A stretch of DNA of 64,000 nucleotides from Burkholderiales bacterium (GCA_030831475.1 JAURKY010000003.1:23190-87189); one strand, 5' to 3'; counted from the first letter of the stretch, positions 20,237 through 29,849 are shown. Numbers and translations are program-made. The notes: generated from the letters alone by a model not told the origin.

Positions 20237-21109
20237 TTACTTAGCCTTAATAAGGGTACCTACACCTTGATCCGTTAGGATTTCTAAAAGAAGGGCATGC
20301 TCAACCCTGCCATCGATTATATGAACCGCGCTCACACCACTCTTGGCCGCATCTAATGCCGAATTGATTTTTGGTAACATGCCACCGGATAACGTGCCAT
20401 CCTCAACGAGTTTTTCAATTTCTTTAGGCGTTAGACCCGTGATGAGTTTTTGATTGTTATCTAAAACCCCAGGCGTGTTGGTCATCAATACAAGTTTTTC
20501 AGCCCTCAAGATATCGGCTAATTTGCCTGCGACTAAGTCTGCATTAATGTTATAAGTTTTCCCATCCTCACCAATGCCAATCGGTGCGATGACAGGAATA
20601 AAGTCACCACTATCTAGAAAATGTATGAGTGCTGGATCAATGCTGGCAATATCACCCACTTGACCGAGATCAAGGTCTTTAAGCTTATCTTTTTCATCCT
20701 TGATAATGAGTTTTTTCGCATGAATAAAGTTACTGTCTTGGCCTGTGAGACCCACGGCCTTACCACCATTATTATTAATGAGCTGGACAATCTCTTTATT
20801 GATCTGACCCCCTAACACCATTTCAACGATGTCCATGGTCTCCTCATCGGTGACTCTCATGCCATTGATAAATTCTCCTTTTTTACCCAATTTATCTAAA
20901 TGCGCATTAATTTGTGGGCCACCACCATGAACCACCACTGGGTTCATACCGACGAGTTTAAGCAAAACAACATCCTTCGCAAAGGATTGCTTCAGGCTTT
21001 CATCGACCATGGCATTGCCACCGTATTTGATGACAATGGTCCTATCGAAGAATTTTTTTATGTAAGGCAGCGCCTCACTTAAAATTTTAGCTTTATCGTT
21101 TGGAGTCAT
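20237..21109 (-). CDS. argB: acetylglutamate kinase ArgB
   Basis: Phosphorylates N-acetylglutamate, the second step of arginine synthesis. 290 residues of the amino acid kinase fold: [10 protein letters not shown] with the phosphate-binding lysine near residue 27, [19 protein letters not shown], and the nucleotide segment [14 protein letters not shown] with [13 protein letters not shown] near the C terminus. The N-terminal helix ([15 protein letters not shown]) is the kind found in arginine-sensitive hexameric enzymes. It lies 65 bases downstream of argA on the same strand, so steps 1 and 2 are adjacent. Confidence 0.95.
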   Translation of the reverse strand: MTPNDKAKILSEALPYIKKFFDRTIVIKYGGNAMVDESLKQSFAKDVVLLKLVGMNPVVVHGGGPQINAHLDKLGKKGEFINGMRVTDEETMDIVEMVLGGQINKEIVQLINNNGGKAVGLTGQDSNFIHAKKLIIKDEKDKLKDLDLGQVGDIASIDPALIHFLDSGDFIPVIAPIGIGEDGKTYNINADLVAGKLADILRAEKLVLMTNTPGVLDNNQKLITGLTPKEIEKLVEDGTLSGGMLPKINSALDAAKSGVSAVHIIDGRVEHALLLEILTDQGVGTLIKAK

Positions 21110-21139
21110 TCAGCTTATTCATCATTAAAAAACGTTATT

Positions 21140-22675
21140 TTATATCTTTTTGCTTAAGAATTTAGAGTTTCTCTCGGCCTGATAGATTTTTTTTCGATTT
21201 TCAGGCATGTATTCTTTATCAGTGAGTTGAAAACCTTTTTCCAAAAACCAATGTTCCGATTGTGTAGTGAGGATAAAAGCCGTGTCTACTTGCCTTCGTC
21301 TAGCTTCTTTTTCACAATAACTTAAAAGTTTTGAACCGTAACCCTGATTGTAATAATGTTTATCAATGGCAAAGCAGGCAATTTCAATCATCCTGTCGTA
21401 TTCGTAAAGGGCGACACAGCCAATTAAATTAAGGTCGTATTCCATGACGAAATAATGATCGATTTCTTTTTCGATCTGCACCACGGCACGTTCAACCAGA
21501 ACCCCATCCTGACCTAGGGGCTCAATCAGTTGAAATATTTTCTTAATGTCTCTTAGTTTTGCAGGACGAATGGTTTCAAGCGGATACTCGGTCAGTACCG
21601 TACCTGCCCCCTCATCCGTAAAGAGCTCCTCGATCAATGAGCCATTTTTATGTCGATTGATTAAATGAATCTTTTCAACCTTATTTTGAATGGCCTGTAA
21701 GCTACTTTTGAGAATATTAAAATCGCTGTAGGAAATAAAAGGCGCATTTTGTGGTGTGGTACTCGCTTCAATCTGCCCAATTAAATTTTCAGCTTTCTCT
21801 GTGGTGAGTTCGGGAATCAGTTCACCCCTTAAATTAAGGATGCCGTCTGCATTCACATAATAGATCAGTTTTTGCGCTTTTACTGCAGAGGCGACTTGGG
21901 AGGCGACTTGCTCATAGGATAAATTAAACACGTCGCCAATGGGTGAGAAGCCTAAGGGGGAAATTAAAACGATTTCTTTTTGATTTAATTTATTTTGAAT
22001 AGCTTCATGATCGACTTTTCGAATTTGCCCAGTAAATTGCATATCGATTCCTGAGAGCACACCCAAAGGTCTCGCAGTTAAGAAATTACCGCTAGAGATC
22101 TTAATATCACTACCAAATAAAGGCGAGTTAATCAGGCTCGACGACAGTAAAGCCTCTATTTGCGTACGGATACGACCATTAACATCAATCACATGCTTGA
22201 GACTGGCTTGATCGGTGACGCGAACATTATTGACCAGTTGTGAATGAATATGATTTTCTTGTAACACCCCATCAATTTGTGGGCGAATGCCATGCACAAT
22301 CACAATTTGAATATTTAAAGAGCGTAATAGATTAATGTCAAAGGCAATCGATTCGAATTGTGCCTCGGTAAAAACCTCACCGCTCAGCGCGATCACAAAG
22401 GTTTTTTGATTAAATTGGTTAATGTATTTAGCAGATTGCCTGAATTGTTCAATAAAGGTTTGCGAGCTTGATGAGGCTGCATTAAAAAAATCACTGACCT
22501 CACAATGAAGTGCTTGTGATAATTTTTCTAAAAGCCCGACACTGACATTGACCTCACCTCGCTCAATACGAGACAGGTTGCCCGGGCTCATGGCAATTTT
22601 TTGAGCTAAGGCCTCTAAGCTCATTTGATGCAACTTTCTAAGATTTCTTAGATTATTTCCAATTATTTTTTGCAT
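21140..22675 (-). CDS. argA: N-acetylglutamate synthase ArgA with N-terminal XRE helix-turn-helix domain
   Basis: About 511 residues in three parts. Residues 1-65 form a canonical XRE/Cro helix-turn-helix (LRNLRKLHQMSLEALAQKIA, then MSPGNLSRIERGEVNVSVGL). Residues about 74-350 match the amino-acid-kinase-like domain of classical ArgA (FRQSAKYINQFNQKTFVIAL, IVHGIRPQID, NNVRVTD), where arginine feedback binds in the family. Residues about 364-511 are the GNAT acetyltransferase (acetyl-CoA loop NQGYGSKLL; TTQSEHWFLEKGF; PENRKKIYQAERNSK). E. coli ArgA has 443 residues and no DNA-binding domain, so the extra length is the fused regulator. I use the ATG at 22675; a TTG at 22684 is possible. It sits between rsmE and argB on the minus strand. 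An inverted repeat lies just upstream (22683-22700). Catalytic assignment is firm; regulation of DNA by arginine is inference. Confidence 0.93.
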   Translation of the reverse strand: MQKIIGNNLRNLRKLHQMSLEALAQKIAMSPGNLSRIERGEVNVSVGLLEKLSQALHCEVSDFFNAASSSSQTFIEQFRQSAKYINQFNQKTFVIALSGEVFTEAQFESIAFDINLLRSLNIQIVIVHGIRPQIDGVLQENHIHSQLVNNVRVTDQASLKHVIDVNGRIRTQIEALLSSSLINSPLFGSDIKISSGNFLTARPLGVLSGIDMQFTGQIRKVDHEAIQNKLNQKEIVLISPLGFSPIGDVFNLSYEQVASQVASAVKAQKLIYYVNADGILNLRGELIPELTTEKAENLIGQIEASTTPQNAPFISYSDFNILKSSLQAIQNKVEKIHLINRHKNGSLIEELFTDEGAGTVLTEYPLETIRPAKLRDIKKIFQLIEPLGQDGVLVERAVVQIEKEIDHYFVMEYDLNLIGCVALYEYDRMIEIACFAIDKHYYNQGYGSKLLSYCEKEARRRQVDTAFILTTQSEHWFLEKGFQLTDKEYMPENRKKIYQAERNSKFLSKKI

Positions 22676-22682
22676 AAAATAC

Positions 22683-22700
22683 AATATATATGAATATATT
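22683..22700 (-). promoter_or_regulatory. perfect inverted repeat at the argA start, candidate operator
   Basis: AATATAT, four bases ATGA, ATATATT read on the plus strand: seven base pairs of perfect symmetry, ending eight bases before the argA ATG. Position and symmetry suit an autoregulatory site for the XRE domain of ArgA. The sequence is entirely A/T apart from one G, so chance or a promoter -10 element is a real alternative. Confidence 0.4.
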
Positions 22701-22727
22701 GCTATTTTATATCATTTTTAATGTATT

Positions 22728-23462
22728 TTATACAAAATCACCAAAAAGGTATTGTAATAGTGCAAGGGTCGCAATTGGCGCTGTCTCTGTACGTAAAATA
22801 CGCGGACCTAGACTTAAGGTGATGATTTTTTTTGATTGGCATAGTTGAATTTCATCCTCGCTAAAACCACCTTCAGGACCAATCAAGACATTGATGTGGG
22901 AGGGTGTATCCATCGATGCAAGTTGATTGAGCTGTATCTTTGCTTCAGGATCGAGCATGATATTCAGCGCAGCGTCATCCATCTGATTCATACTTTCAGT
23001 TAAAAGGCTGACAGGGTAAATCTCAGGTATCACTGCACGACCTGATTGCTCGCAAGCTGAAATGGCAATTTGTTGCCAGTGCTGTAATTTTTTGTCGCGC
23101 TTCTCGTCTTTTAGGCGCATCTGGCTTCTTGAGGCAATGATTGGTGTGATTGCTTGAACGCCTAGTTCTACTACCTTTTGCACTACCAGGTCCATTTTTT
23201 CATTGGAGGAGAGTGCTTGGAATAGATGAATGTGAATTTTAGATTCATTTGGGTTAGCTAATTGATTAAGAATCTTAACACTGACATCACGTCGATCGAC
23301 ATGTTTGATTTCAGCCTCGTAATCGAATCCATCCCCGTTAAAGAGGATAATCCTATCTCCGACCTTGGCGCGTAAGACTTGGGCTAGATGACGTGCAGCA
23401 AAATCATCCAACGGGATCGTTGTATTTAACTTCAGGCTGCTTGGATGGTAAAATCGTCTCAT
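22728..23462 (-). CDS. rsmE: 16S rRNA m3U1498 methyltransferase RsmE
   Basis: SPOUT-class methyltransferase modifying U1498 of 16S rRNA. 244 residues. N-terminal PUA-like start MRRFYHPSS, the segment HLFQALSSNEKMDLVVQKVVELG, the SAM-binding knot INVLIGPEGGFSEDEI, and the C-terminal LSLGPRILRTETAPIATLAL are all diagnostic. It is divergent from the thioredoxin-like gene with only 18 bases between start codons. The argA start codon lies 52 bases past its stop, so the two may be co-transcribed. Confidence 0.95.
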   Translation of the reverse strand: MRRFYHPSSLKLNTTIPLDDFAARHLAQVLRAKVGDRIILFNGDGFDYEAEIKHVDRRDVSVKILNQLANPNESKIHIHLFQALSSNEKMDLVVQKVVELGVQAITPIIASRSQMRLKDEKRDKKLQHWQQIAISACEQSGRAVIPEIYPVSLLTESMNQMDDAALNIMLDPEAKIQLNQLASMDTPSHINVLIGPEGGFSEDEIQLCQSKKIITLSLGPRILRTETAPIATLALLQYLFGDFV

Positions 23463-23480
23463 TAAATTTATTCGGGAGAA

Positions 23481-24053
23481 ATGAGTTTGGTTAGTTTAAA
23501 TCCACCGGTCTGTGAATTTGGCTGGAAGGCCAAAGACTTTAAGCTCAAAGGCGTGGATGGCAAAGATTGGACATTACAAGCAGCCTCAGGTGAGAAGGGT
23601 TTGTTAATCATGTTCATTTGCAACCATTGTCCTTATGTTAAAGCTATTTTACCGCGTTTGGTGGAAGATATCAGACAATTAGAGTCTCTCGGGATCAATA
23701 CCATTGCGATCTCAAGTAATGATGTGATCAACTTCCCTGAGGATTCGTTTGAGAATATGCAAAAGGTGGCGAGCGAGCATCAATTTAGCTTTCCTTACGT
23801 ATTTGATGAAACGCAAGTTGTGGCCAAAGCCTATGATGCGATTTGTACACCTGATTTTTTTGGCTTCAATAAAGATTTTGAATTGCAGTACCGGGGCCGT
23901 TTTGATGCGACAGGACGGGGCGAGCCACCGCCAGAGAATCGTCGTGATTTATTTGAGGCCATGAAGCTCATAGCTGAAACGCAAGTTGGCCCTCAAGCGC
24001 AAATTGCGAGCATTGGCTGCTCGATTAAATGGAAGGAAGAAGTCGCGAATTAA
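23481..24053 (+). CDS. thioredoxin-fold redoxin / AhpC-TSA family protein
   Basis: 190 residues of the thioredoxin fold. The redox motif is CNHC (FICNHCPYVKAILPRL) near residues 47-50, followed by INTIAISSND and the region YVFDETQVVAKAYDAICTPD with the cis-proline context. No signal peptide is visible, so it is probably cytoplasmic, unlike TlpA/ResA. A good Shine-Dalgarno (GGGAGAA at 23472-23478) precedes the ATG. Thiol reductase or peroxidase activity is the family expectation; the partner is unknown. Confidence 0.8.
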   Translation: MSLVSLNPPVCEFGWKAKDFKLKGVDGKDWTLQAASGEKGLLIMFICNHCPYVKAILPRLVEDIRQLESLGINTIAISSNDVINFPEDSFENMQKVASEHQFSFPYVFDETQVVAKAYDAICTPDFFGFNKDFELQYRGRFDATGRGEPPPENRRDLFEAMKLIAETQVGPQAQIASIGCSIKWKEEVAN

Positions 24054-24119
24054 ACCATGCAATACCTTGATTGAAGGGGCTGTTTGGTTAATAATTAAAG
24101 ATTACGAAAATAATAATGA

Positions 24120-24139
24120 AACATGATATGAATCATGTT
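24120..24139. promoter_or_regulatory. 20-bp inverted repeat upstream of tkt, candidate operator
   Basis: AACATGAT, four bases ATGA, ATCATGTT: eight base pairs of perfect symmetry, ending 17 bases before the transketolase Shine-Dalgarno (GGGAGG at 24157-24162). There is no following T run, so it is not a standard terminator. A repressor or activator site controlling the tkt-gapA-pgk unit is the likeliest reading. The four central bases equal those of the argA repeat. Confidence 0.5.
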
Positions 24140-24166
24140 CACTAAGTTACCACTTTGGGAGGAAAC

Positions 24167-26155
24167 ATGGCATCAAGACAAGATTTAGCGAATGCAATCC
24201 GTGCATTAGCAATGGACGCAGTCCAAAAAGCAAACTCAGGTCACCCTGGCGCACCGATGGGTATGGCAGAAATTGGTGAGGTTTTATGGAACCATCACTT
24301 AAGTCACAACCCTAAAAATCCTGATTGGGCAAACCGCGATCGTTTTATTTTATCGAATGGTCACGGTTCGATGCTCATCTATTCATTGCTGCATTTAACA
24401 GGCTACGATCTTCCCATGAAGGAAATTGAAACATTCCGTCAATTGCATTCAAAATGTGCAGGTCACCCAGAGTACGGTTATGCACCTGGTGTTGAGACAA
24501 CCACAGGCCCTTTAGGCCAAGGTATCAGTAACGGTGTTGGTTTTGCGATGGCGGAAAAACTGCTCGCTAACCAATTTAACCGCCCAGGCCATGACATCGT
24601 CGATCATTACACCTATGTGTTCTTAGGCGATGGCTGTTTGATGGAAGGTGTCTCACATGAGACCTGTGCACTTGCAGGTACATGGGGCTTAGGAAAACTG
24701 ATTGCGTTCTGGGATGATAACGGTATCTCGATTGATGGTCATATCGAAGGCTGGTACACCGATGATACAGCAGCACGTTTTGAGTCCTATGGATGGCATG
24801 CAATACGAAACGTTGATGGCCATGACTTTGATGCGGTGGATAAAGCCATTCAAGAAGCGAAAAAAGTCACCGATAAACCAACCATCATTTGTTGTAAAAC
24901 CATTATCGGTAAAGGCTCACCCAATAAAGCAGGCTCGCATGACTGTCACGGTGCAGCCCTAGGTGAAGATGAAGTGGCTCTCGTTCGAAAAGAAATTGGT
25001 TGGGAGCATGCTCCTTTTGTGATCCCTCAAGATGTTTATGACGGTTGGAACCAGAAAGATAAAGGCCAAGCGCGTGAGGATGAGTGGAATACTAAATTTG
25101 CAGCTTATGAAAAAGCCCATCCAGATTTAGCGGCTGAATTTAAACGTCGTATGGCGGGTGAACTTCCTAAAGATTGGAAGAAACATACCGATGCCATGAT
25201 CAAAGCCGCGAATGAAGCAGGTGAGAAGGTTGCAACACGTAAAGCATCGCAAAATGCTATTGCAGCCCTAGCACCTGTGCTACCGGAATTCATTGGCGGC
25301 TCAGCGGATTTGACCGGTTCAAATTTAACCAGCTGTTCAGCATTCGAACATGTGAGTGGTAAAAAACCAGGTAACTACATCTCTTACGGTGTGCGTGAAT
25401 TTGGTATGGCAGCGATCATGAATGGTATGGCTCTTCATGGTGGTTTCCTACCGTTTGGTGGTACCTTCCATCAATTTACTGACTACATGAGAAACGGCAT
25501 GCGTATGTCGGCACTGATGAAACAGCGTGTGGTTTATGTGCTCACCCATGACTCGATTGGCCAAGGTGAAGATGGGCCGACCCACCAACCAATTGAAACA
25601 ACGTCAGGTTTACGTTTCATTCCACGCATGGAAGTGTGGCGTCCATGTGATGCAACCGAAACAGCGGTGGCATGGACTGCGGCGGTTGAGAATGCAAACA
25701 ACCCAACCAGTTTGGTTCTCACACGACAAGGTACAGGCTTTAATGCGCGTACCGATGCACAAATTGCTGAAATTAGAAACGGTGGTTATGTCCTTTCTGA
25801 CGCAGATGGCAAAGCGGATGTGATTCTAATTGCAACCGGTTCTGAAGTGGATCTTGCCATGAAATCGCAAGCAGCTCTGAAAGAACACAACATCAATGCA
25901 CGCGTGGTCTCAATGCCATGTACCCATGCTTTTGATCGTCAAGACAAGGCCTACCGTGATAGCGTTTTAACTCCAGGTGTGAAACGTGTTGCGATTGAAG
26001 TCGGTGTCACTGACTACTGGGCTAAGTACGTCGGACTTGATGGTGGATATGTCGGTATTAATACCTACGGCGAATCTGCACCTGGCGGTGTTCTCATGGA
26101 GCACTTTGGATTTACTGTAGATAACGTGGTTAAAACCGTACAATCGGTTTTATAA
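24167..26155 (+). CDS. tkt: transketolase
   Basis: Thiamine diphosphate enzyme moving two-carbon units between sugar phosphates, used in the pentose phosphate and, in methylotrophs, ribulose monophosphate cycles. 662 residues from the ATG at 24167, which follows a strong GGGAGG site; a TTG at 24155 overlaps that site and is rejected. Motifs: [11 protein letters not shown], the ThDP segment [12 protein letters not shown]..(27 residues)..[29 protein letters not shown] and the C-terminal [17 protein letters not shown]. Codon usage is richer in G and C than in flanking genes, which suggests high expression. Confidence 0.97.
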   Translation: MASRQDLANAIRALAMDAVQKANSGHPGAPMGMAEIGEVLWNHHLSHNPKNPDWANRDRFILSNGHGSMLIYSLLHLTGYDLPMKEIETFRQLHSKCAGHPEYGYAPGVETTTGPLGQGISNGVGFAMAEKLLANQFNRPGHDIVDHYTYVFLGDGCLMEGVSHETCALAGTWGLGKLIAFWDDNGISIDGHIEGWYTDDTAARFESYGWHAIRNVDGHDFDAVDKAIQEAKKVTDKPTIICCKTIIGKGSPNKAGSHDCHGAALGEDEVALVRKEIGWEHAPFVIPQDVYDGWNQKDKGQAREDEWNTKFAAYEKAHPDLAAEFKRRMAGELPKDWKKHTDAMIKAANEAGEKVATRKASQNAIAALAPVLPEFIGGSADLTGSNLTSCSAFEHVSGKKPGNYISYGVREFGMAAIMNGMALHGGFLPFGGTFHQFTDYMRNGMRMSALMKQRVVYVLTHDSIGQGEDGPTHQPIETTSGLRFIPRMEVWRPCDATETAVAWTAAVENANNPTSLVLTRQGTGFNARTDAQIAEIRNGGYVLSDADGKADVILIATGSEVDLAMKSQAALKEHNINARVVSMPCTHAFDRQDKAYRDSVLTPGVKRVAIEVGVTDYWAKYVGLDGGYVGINTYGESAPGGVLMEHFGFTVDNVVKTVQSVL

Positions 26156-26178
26156 CAGCACGACTCAATGCTTGAACA

Positions 26179-26207
26179 TTAAGGCATCTTTTTTAAAGGT
26201 GCCTTAA
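26179..26207 (+). terminator. hairpin between tkt and gapA (terminator or attenuator)
   Basis: TTAAGGCATC and GGTGCCTTAA can pair over ten positions with one U-G pair, around the nine-base loop TTTTTTAAA. It lies 23 bases after the tkt stop. The following sequence (TTATTTAAA) is only weakly T-rich, so termination may be partial. It could set a lower level of gapA-pgk relative to tkt. Confidence 0.5.
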
Positions 26208-26232
26208 TTATTTAAACCTTAAGGATGTATTC

Positions 26233-27246
26233 ATGACAATTAAAGTAGCAATCTCGGGCTTTGGTCGAATTGGCCGTTTGGTCCTTCGAGCCATCTATGA
26301 AAATCATTACAAAGACATTGAAGTCATTGCCGTGAACTGTTCACGCGGCACGATTGAAAAGCATGCCCATCTTTTGAAATACGATAGCCAACATGGCCGT
26401 TTTGATGCTGAGGTGACCACTACCGATGATGCCTTTATCGTCAATGGGGATCGTATTCGTTACTTTAATACACGCAACACCGACGAGTTGGTGTGGGGTG
26501 AGCTCGGTGTCGATCTCGTGTTAGAGTGCACCGGTGCCTTTCGTGGCAAAGCCTCGTGTCAGTTTCACTTAGATAACGGCGCTAAAAAAGTACTCATCTC
26601 AGCCCCAGGTGAAAAAGACGTCGATGCCACCATTGTCTATGGCGTGAACCATGATCAAATTAAACAAGAACATACCGTCATCTCGAATGCCTCTTGCACC
26701 ACCAATGGTCTCGCACCGATTGTCAAAGTCTTGCAAGATAACCTAGGTATTGAATCAGGCTTAATGAATACGATTCACTCATACACGAATGACCAAGTGA
26801 TTTTAGATAACATGCATGACGATGTTAGACGTGCACGTTCAGGGGCGGTGTCAATGATTCCAACCAAGACGGGTGCAGCCTCGGCTGTGGGCCTGGTCAT
26901 TCCTGAACTCAAAGGCAAGCTCGATGGAGTTGCGATTCGCGTGCCGACCTCGAATGTATCTTTAGTTGATTTAACGCTCACAACCTCAAAGGCCACCTCG
27001 AAAGAGGAGGTGAATGAGCTTATGAAAAAAGCGTCTGAATCAAATCTTAAAGGCGTTTTGGTTTACAACGAGGAACCTTTAGTTTCGATTGATTTTAATC
27101 ACACTTCGGGTTCAAGTTATTTTGATTCAACCTTAACGAAGGTTAGTGCCGATGGCAAACTCGTCAAAGTCTTTGGCTGGTATGACAACGAGTGGGGCTT
27201 TAGTTGCCGCATGCTGGATACCGCGATTGCGATGATGAAGGCCTAA
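26233..27246 (+). CDS. gapA: glyceraldehyde-3-phosphate dehydrogenase, type I
   Basis: Oxidises glyceraldehyde-3-phosphate to 1,3-bisphosphoglycerate, or the reverse. 337 residues. N-terminal NAD fold [15 protein letters not shown], catalytic cysteine in [12 protein letters not shown] near residue 155, HSYTNDQ with the catalytic histidine, and the C-terminal [15 protein letters not shown]. Shine-Dalgarno AAGGA lies before the ATG. It is followed by pgk after two bases, the common gap-pgk pair. Confidence 0.97.
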   Translation: MTIKVAISGFGRIGRLVLRAIYENHYKDIEVIAVNCSRGTIEKHAHLLKYDSQHGRFDAEVTTTDDAFIVNGDRIRYFNTRNTDELVWGELGVDLVLECTGAFRGKASCQFHLDNGAKKVLISAPGEKDVDATIVYGVNHDQIKQEHTVISNASCTTNGLAPIVKVLQDNLGIESGLMNTIHSYTNDQVILDNMHDDVRRARSGAVSMIPTKTGAASAVGLVIPELKGKLDGVAIRVPTSNVSLVDLTLTTSKATSKEEVNELMKKASESNLKGVLVYNEEPLVSIDFNHTSGSSYFDSTLTKVSADGKLVKVFGWYDNEWGFSCRMLDTAIAMMKA

Positions 27247-27248
27247 AC

Positions 27249-28427
27249 ATGGCCACCCTTAAAATCAGTGACGTTGATTTAAGAGGCAAGCGCGTCCTTA
27301 TTCGAGCTGATTTAAACGTTCCTCTCATGTCAGGCAAGATTGCCTCCGACAAACGTATCCAAGCCTCGATCCCGACCATTCAATATGCCATCGATCAGGG
27401 TGCTAAGGTGATGGTGACCTCGCATTTAGGTCGACCGACCGAGGGTGAATACTCCGAAGAAAATTCCTTAGCTCCGATTGCTGATTATTTACGAGAGCAT
27501 TTAGGTGCCTCGGTGCGCCTACAACGCGATTGGGTGTCTCAGCCGTTTGATGTGGAGCCACACGAGTTGGTGGTGCTAGAAAATTGTCGTTTTAACGTTG
27601 GTGAAAAATCCAATGATGAAGCCTTATCCAAACAGTATGCTGCTTTAGCGGATGTGTTTGTCATGGACGCGTTTGGGACAGCGCACCGTAAACAAGCCTC
27701 CACCTACGGTGTCGCTGAGTTTTGTGAGACGGCGTGTGCTGGGTTTTTATTTGCTGAGGAGCTCGAGGCGCTAGAGAAGGTGATGGCCAATCCGCAAAGC
27801 CCCATGATTGCCATTGTCGGAGGCTCTAAGGTTTCAACCAAGCTCACCATTTTAGATGCCCTATCCGATAAAGTGGATCAACTCATTTTAGGTGGTGGTA
27901 TTGCGAATACCTTTTTAAAAGCACAAGGCGTTGAAGTCGGTCAGTCACTTTATGAGGTCGACTTTGTCGAGCAAGCCAAAGCGATCATTAAAAAACTAGA
28001 ACAACGTGGTGCATCGTTACCAAAGATTACCGATGTCATTTGTGGCAAACAATTCGATGCCAATGAACCAGCGATTTTGAAAAAAATTGATCAGATGGAA
28101 GCCGATGACATGATCTTTGATTTAGGCCCTAACTCGATGCAGGGTATTGAAGCCATGATCATGGATGCCAAGACGCTTTTATGGAATGGCCCCATTGGTG
28201 TTTTTGAATTTGCCCAATTCTCGCAGGGCACCCAAGCTCTGGCGCAAGCCATTGCGAAATCAAATGCGTTCTCATTAGCGGGGGGTGGCGATACCATCTC
28301 AGCCATTCAAATGTTCGGTGTTGAAAATGATCTGTCTTACATATCTACCGCAGGAGGCGCCTTCTTGGAATTTGTTGAGGGTAAAAAATTACCGGCCGTT
28401 GAAATTTTAGAGACAAGGGCAGCTTGA
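27249..28427 (+). CDS. pgk: phosphoglycerate kinase
   Basis: Transfers phosphate from 1,3-bisphosphoglycerate to ADP. 392 residues from the ATG at 27249. The reading frame is open back to 27204, but that part lies in gapA and is not conserved PGK sequence. Motifs: [55 protein letters not shown] and the C-terminal [12 protein letters not shown]. The stop overlaps the purC ATG (TGATG). Confidence 0.97.
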   Translation: MATLKISDVDLRGKRVLIRADLNVPLMSGKIASDKRIQASIPTIQYAIDQGAKVMVTSHLGRPTEGEYSEENSLAPIADYLREHLGASVRLQRDWVSQPFDVEPHELVVLENCRFNVGEKSNDEALSKQYAALADVFVMDAFGTAHRKQASTYGVAEFCETACAGFLFAEELEALEKVMANPQSPMIAIVGGSKVSTKLTILDALSDKVDQLILGGGIANTFLKAQGVEVGQSLYEVDFVEQAKAIIKKLEQRGASLPKITDVICGKQFDANEPAILKKIDQMEADDMIFDLGPNSMQGIEAMIMDAKTLLWNGPIGVFEFAQFSQGTQALAQAIAKSNAFSLAGGGDTISAIQMFGVENDLSYISTAGGAFLEFVEGKKLPAVEILETRAA

Positions 28428-29308
28428 TGGCTTTACTTAAATCCAATCTTCAAAGCTTGCCTCTGATTCATCAGGGTAAGGTGCGCGATATTTATGACAT
28501 TGATCAGACTAAGATGCTTATTGTCACCACCGACCGTCTGTCTGCCTTTGATGTCATTATGGGTGAACCGATCCCTCATAAGGGTCAAGTTTTAACGCAG
28601 ATGGCTAATTTTTGGTTTAATTATTTTAAAGATATTCCCAATCATTTAACGCATGAAAATCCTGAAGATTTCGTCTTGCCTAATGAGATCGAGCAGATTC
28701 AGGGGCGTGCTGTCGTGGTTAAAAAACTCAGACCCATTCCGATAGAAGCGATTGTGCGAGGTTACATTATTGGTAGTGGTTGGAAGGAGTACCAAACAAG
28801 CCAGACCATCTGTGGTATTAAGCTTCCCGAAGGATTAAAACAAGCGGACCGATTACCGCAAGTGTTATTTACACCATCGAACAAAGCCGAACAAGGGCAA
28901 CATGATGAGAACATCACGCTCGATCAATGCAAAAAACTCATCGGCGATGATCTCACACAAAAGGTGAGTGACATCAGTATTGAAATTTATTCAAAGGCAT
29001 TAGCATTAGCAGAATCGAAGGGTATTATTATTGCCGATACCAAGTTTGAATTTGGTCTTGATAGTGACAATCAAGTCACCCTCATGGATGAAGTGTTAAC
29101 CCCCGATTCCTCACGCTTTTGGCCCAAAGAAAGTTATAAAGTTGGTATGTCACCTCCGAGTTTTGATAAGCAGTACGTGAGAGACTGGTTGGAATCTCAG
29201 GCTTGGAACAAACAAGCGCCAGCCCCTAAGCTGCCGCAAAATGTGATTGATGAGACTTCACAAAAATACCAAGAAGCTTTTTTTAAAATAACAGGGCAAA
29301 GTCTTTGA
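28427..29308 (+). CDS. purC: phosphoribosylaminoimidazole-succinocarboxamide synthase
   Basis: SAICAR synthase of purine synthesis, joining aspartate to CAIR with ATP. 293 residues, the long form close to the yeast-type enzyme. Signatures: HQGKVRDIYDID, TTDRLSAFDVIMGEPIPHKG, EAIVRGYIIGSGWKEY, and DTKFEFGLD followed by LMDEVLTPDSSRFWP. The ATG overlaps the pgk TGA. Purine synthesis has no obvious link to the glycolytic genes beyond co-transcription. Confidence 0.96.
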   Translation: MALLKSNLQSLPLIHQGKVRDIYDIDQTKMLIVTTDRLSAFDVIMGEPIPHKGQVLTQMANFWFNYFKDIPNHLTHENPEDFVLPNEIEQIQGRAVVVKKLRPIPIEAIVRGYIIGSGWKEYQTSQTICGIKLPEGLKQADRLPQVLFTPSNKAEQGQHDENITLDQCKKLIGDDLTQKVSDISIEIYSKALALAESKGIIIADTKFEFGLDSDNQVTLMDEVLTPDSSRFWPKESYKVGMSPPSFDKQYVRDWLESQAWNKQAPAPKLPQNVIDETSQKYQEAFFKITGQSL

Positions 29309-29766
29309 TGATCAATTGGCTTGATAAACGCTCTTTGATTCAACTTTGTATTCTCGTGCTTTTAGTCACAGGTGTTATTAATGGCTGGATTGCATCGATG
29401 AATATTGAAGGCGTGACCGCTCAAAAAATGCATCAAAGTGATCAATTTTTTCCAGCACCCTATGTGATTGGTACGGTTTGGACTCTATTGATGTTGAGTT
29501 TAGCATTTTGTTTTAAAAAGCTTAAAGGTCATCGTTGTTATCAAAAGGGCGTGCTATTTTTATTTTTGATTTGTGTGGCCTATCCCATTTACACCATAGG
29601 GTTTTCATCGTTAGGCCTTATGATTGCTGGTAATTTAATCACCATCGCCATGGCTAGTTTTTTGTCTGGCATTCTTTTTGAAAAATTTAAATGGATTGCA
29701 GGCGTGGTTCTTTTAATTCCTACCTGGGCGGTGTTTGTAACCTACCTTATGTTTTTTATCCACTAA
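29308..29766 (+). CDS. TspO/MBR-like integral membrane protein
   Basis: 152 residues with about five hydrophobic helices. The stretch FFPAPYVIGTVWTLLMLSLAF resembles the PxW..P..VF..VWT.LY pattern of TspO tryptophan-rich sensory proteins, and the ending PTWAVFVTYL resembles their last helix. Several usual tryptophans are missing, so the family call is tentative. The ATG overlaps the purC stop; a TTG precedes it. A bidirectional terminator follows. Porphyrin or stress signalling would be the family role, not shown here. Confidence 0.55.
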   Translation: MINWLDKRSLIQLCILVLLVTGVINGWIASMNIEGVTAQKMHQSDQFFPAPYVIGTVWTLLMLSLAFCFKKLKGHRCYQKGVLFLFLICVAYPIYTIGFSSLGLMIAGNLITIAMASFLSGILFEKFKWIAGVVLLIPTWAVFVTYLMFFIH

Positions 29767-29803
29767 GAACCACCTGATGTTTTTTTAGAACGTCTTGGAC
29801 ATA

Positions 29804-29834
29804 AAAAAACCTGCCTTCATAAGACAGGTTTTTT
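29804..29834. terminator. bidirectional terminator between tspO-like gene and hppA
   Basis: A stem of AAAAAACCTG with CAGGTTTTTT, extended inside by CTT/AAG with one mismatch, loop CAT. The arms end in A and T runs, so it works in both directions. It separates two convergent genes, ending 15 bases before the hppA stop. Confidence 0.9.
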
Positions 29835-29849
29835 AGATGGAGGATCAGA

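Noticed and set aside
24120-24139. Terminator for the thioredoxin-like gene
   Set aside because: The stem has no T run after it and lies 66 bases past the stop; an operator fits better.
25527-25823. 98-residue frame inside tkt, and others within 24576-25722
   Set aside because: They lie in a GC-richer conserved gene where long shadow frames are expected; none has a start signal.
27204-27248. Upstream extension of pgk
   Set aside because: The added residues come from the gapA C-terminal codons read in another frame; PGK begins normally at the ATG at 27249.
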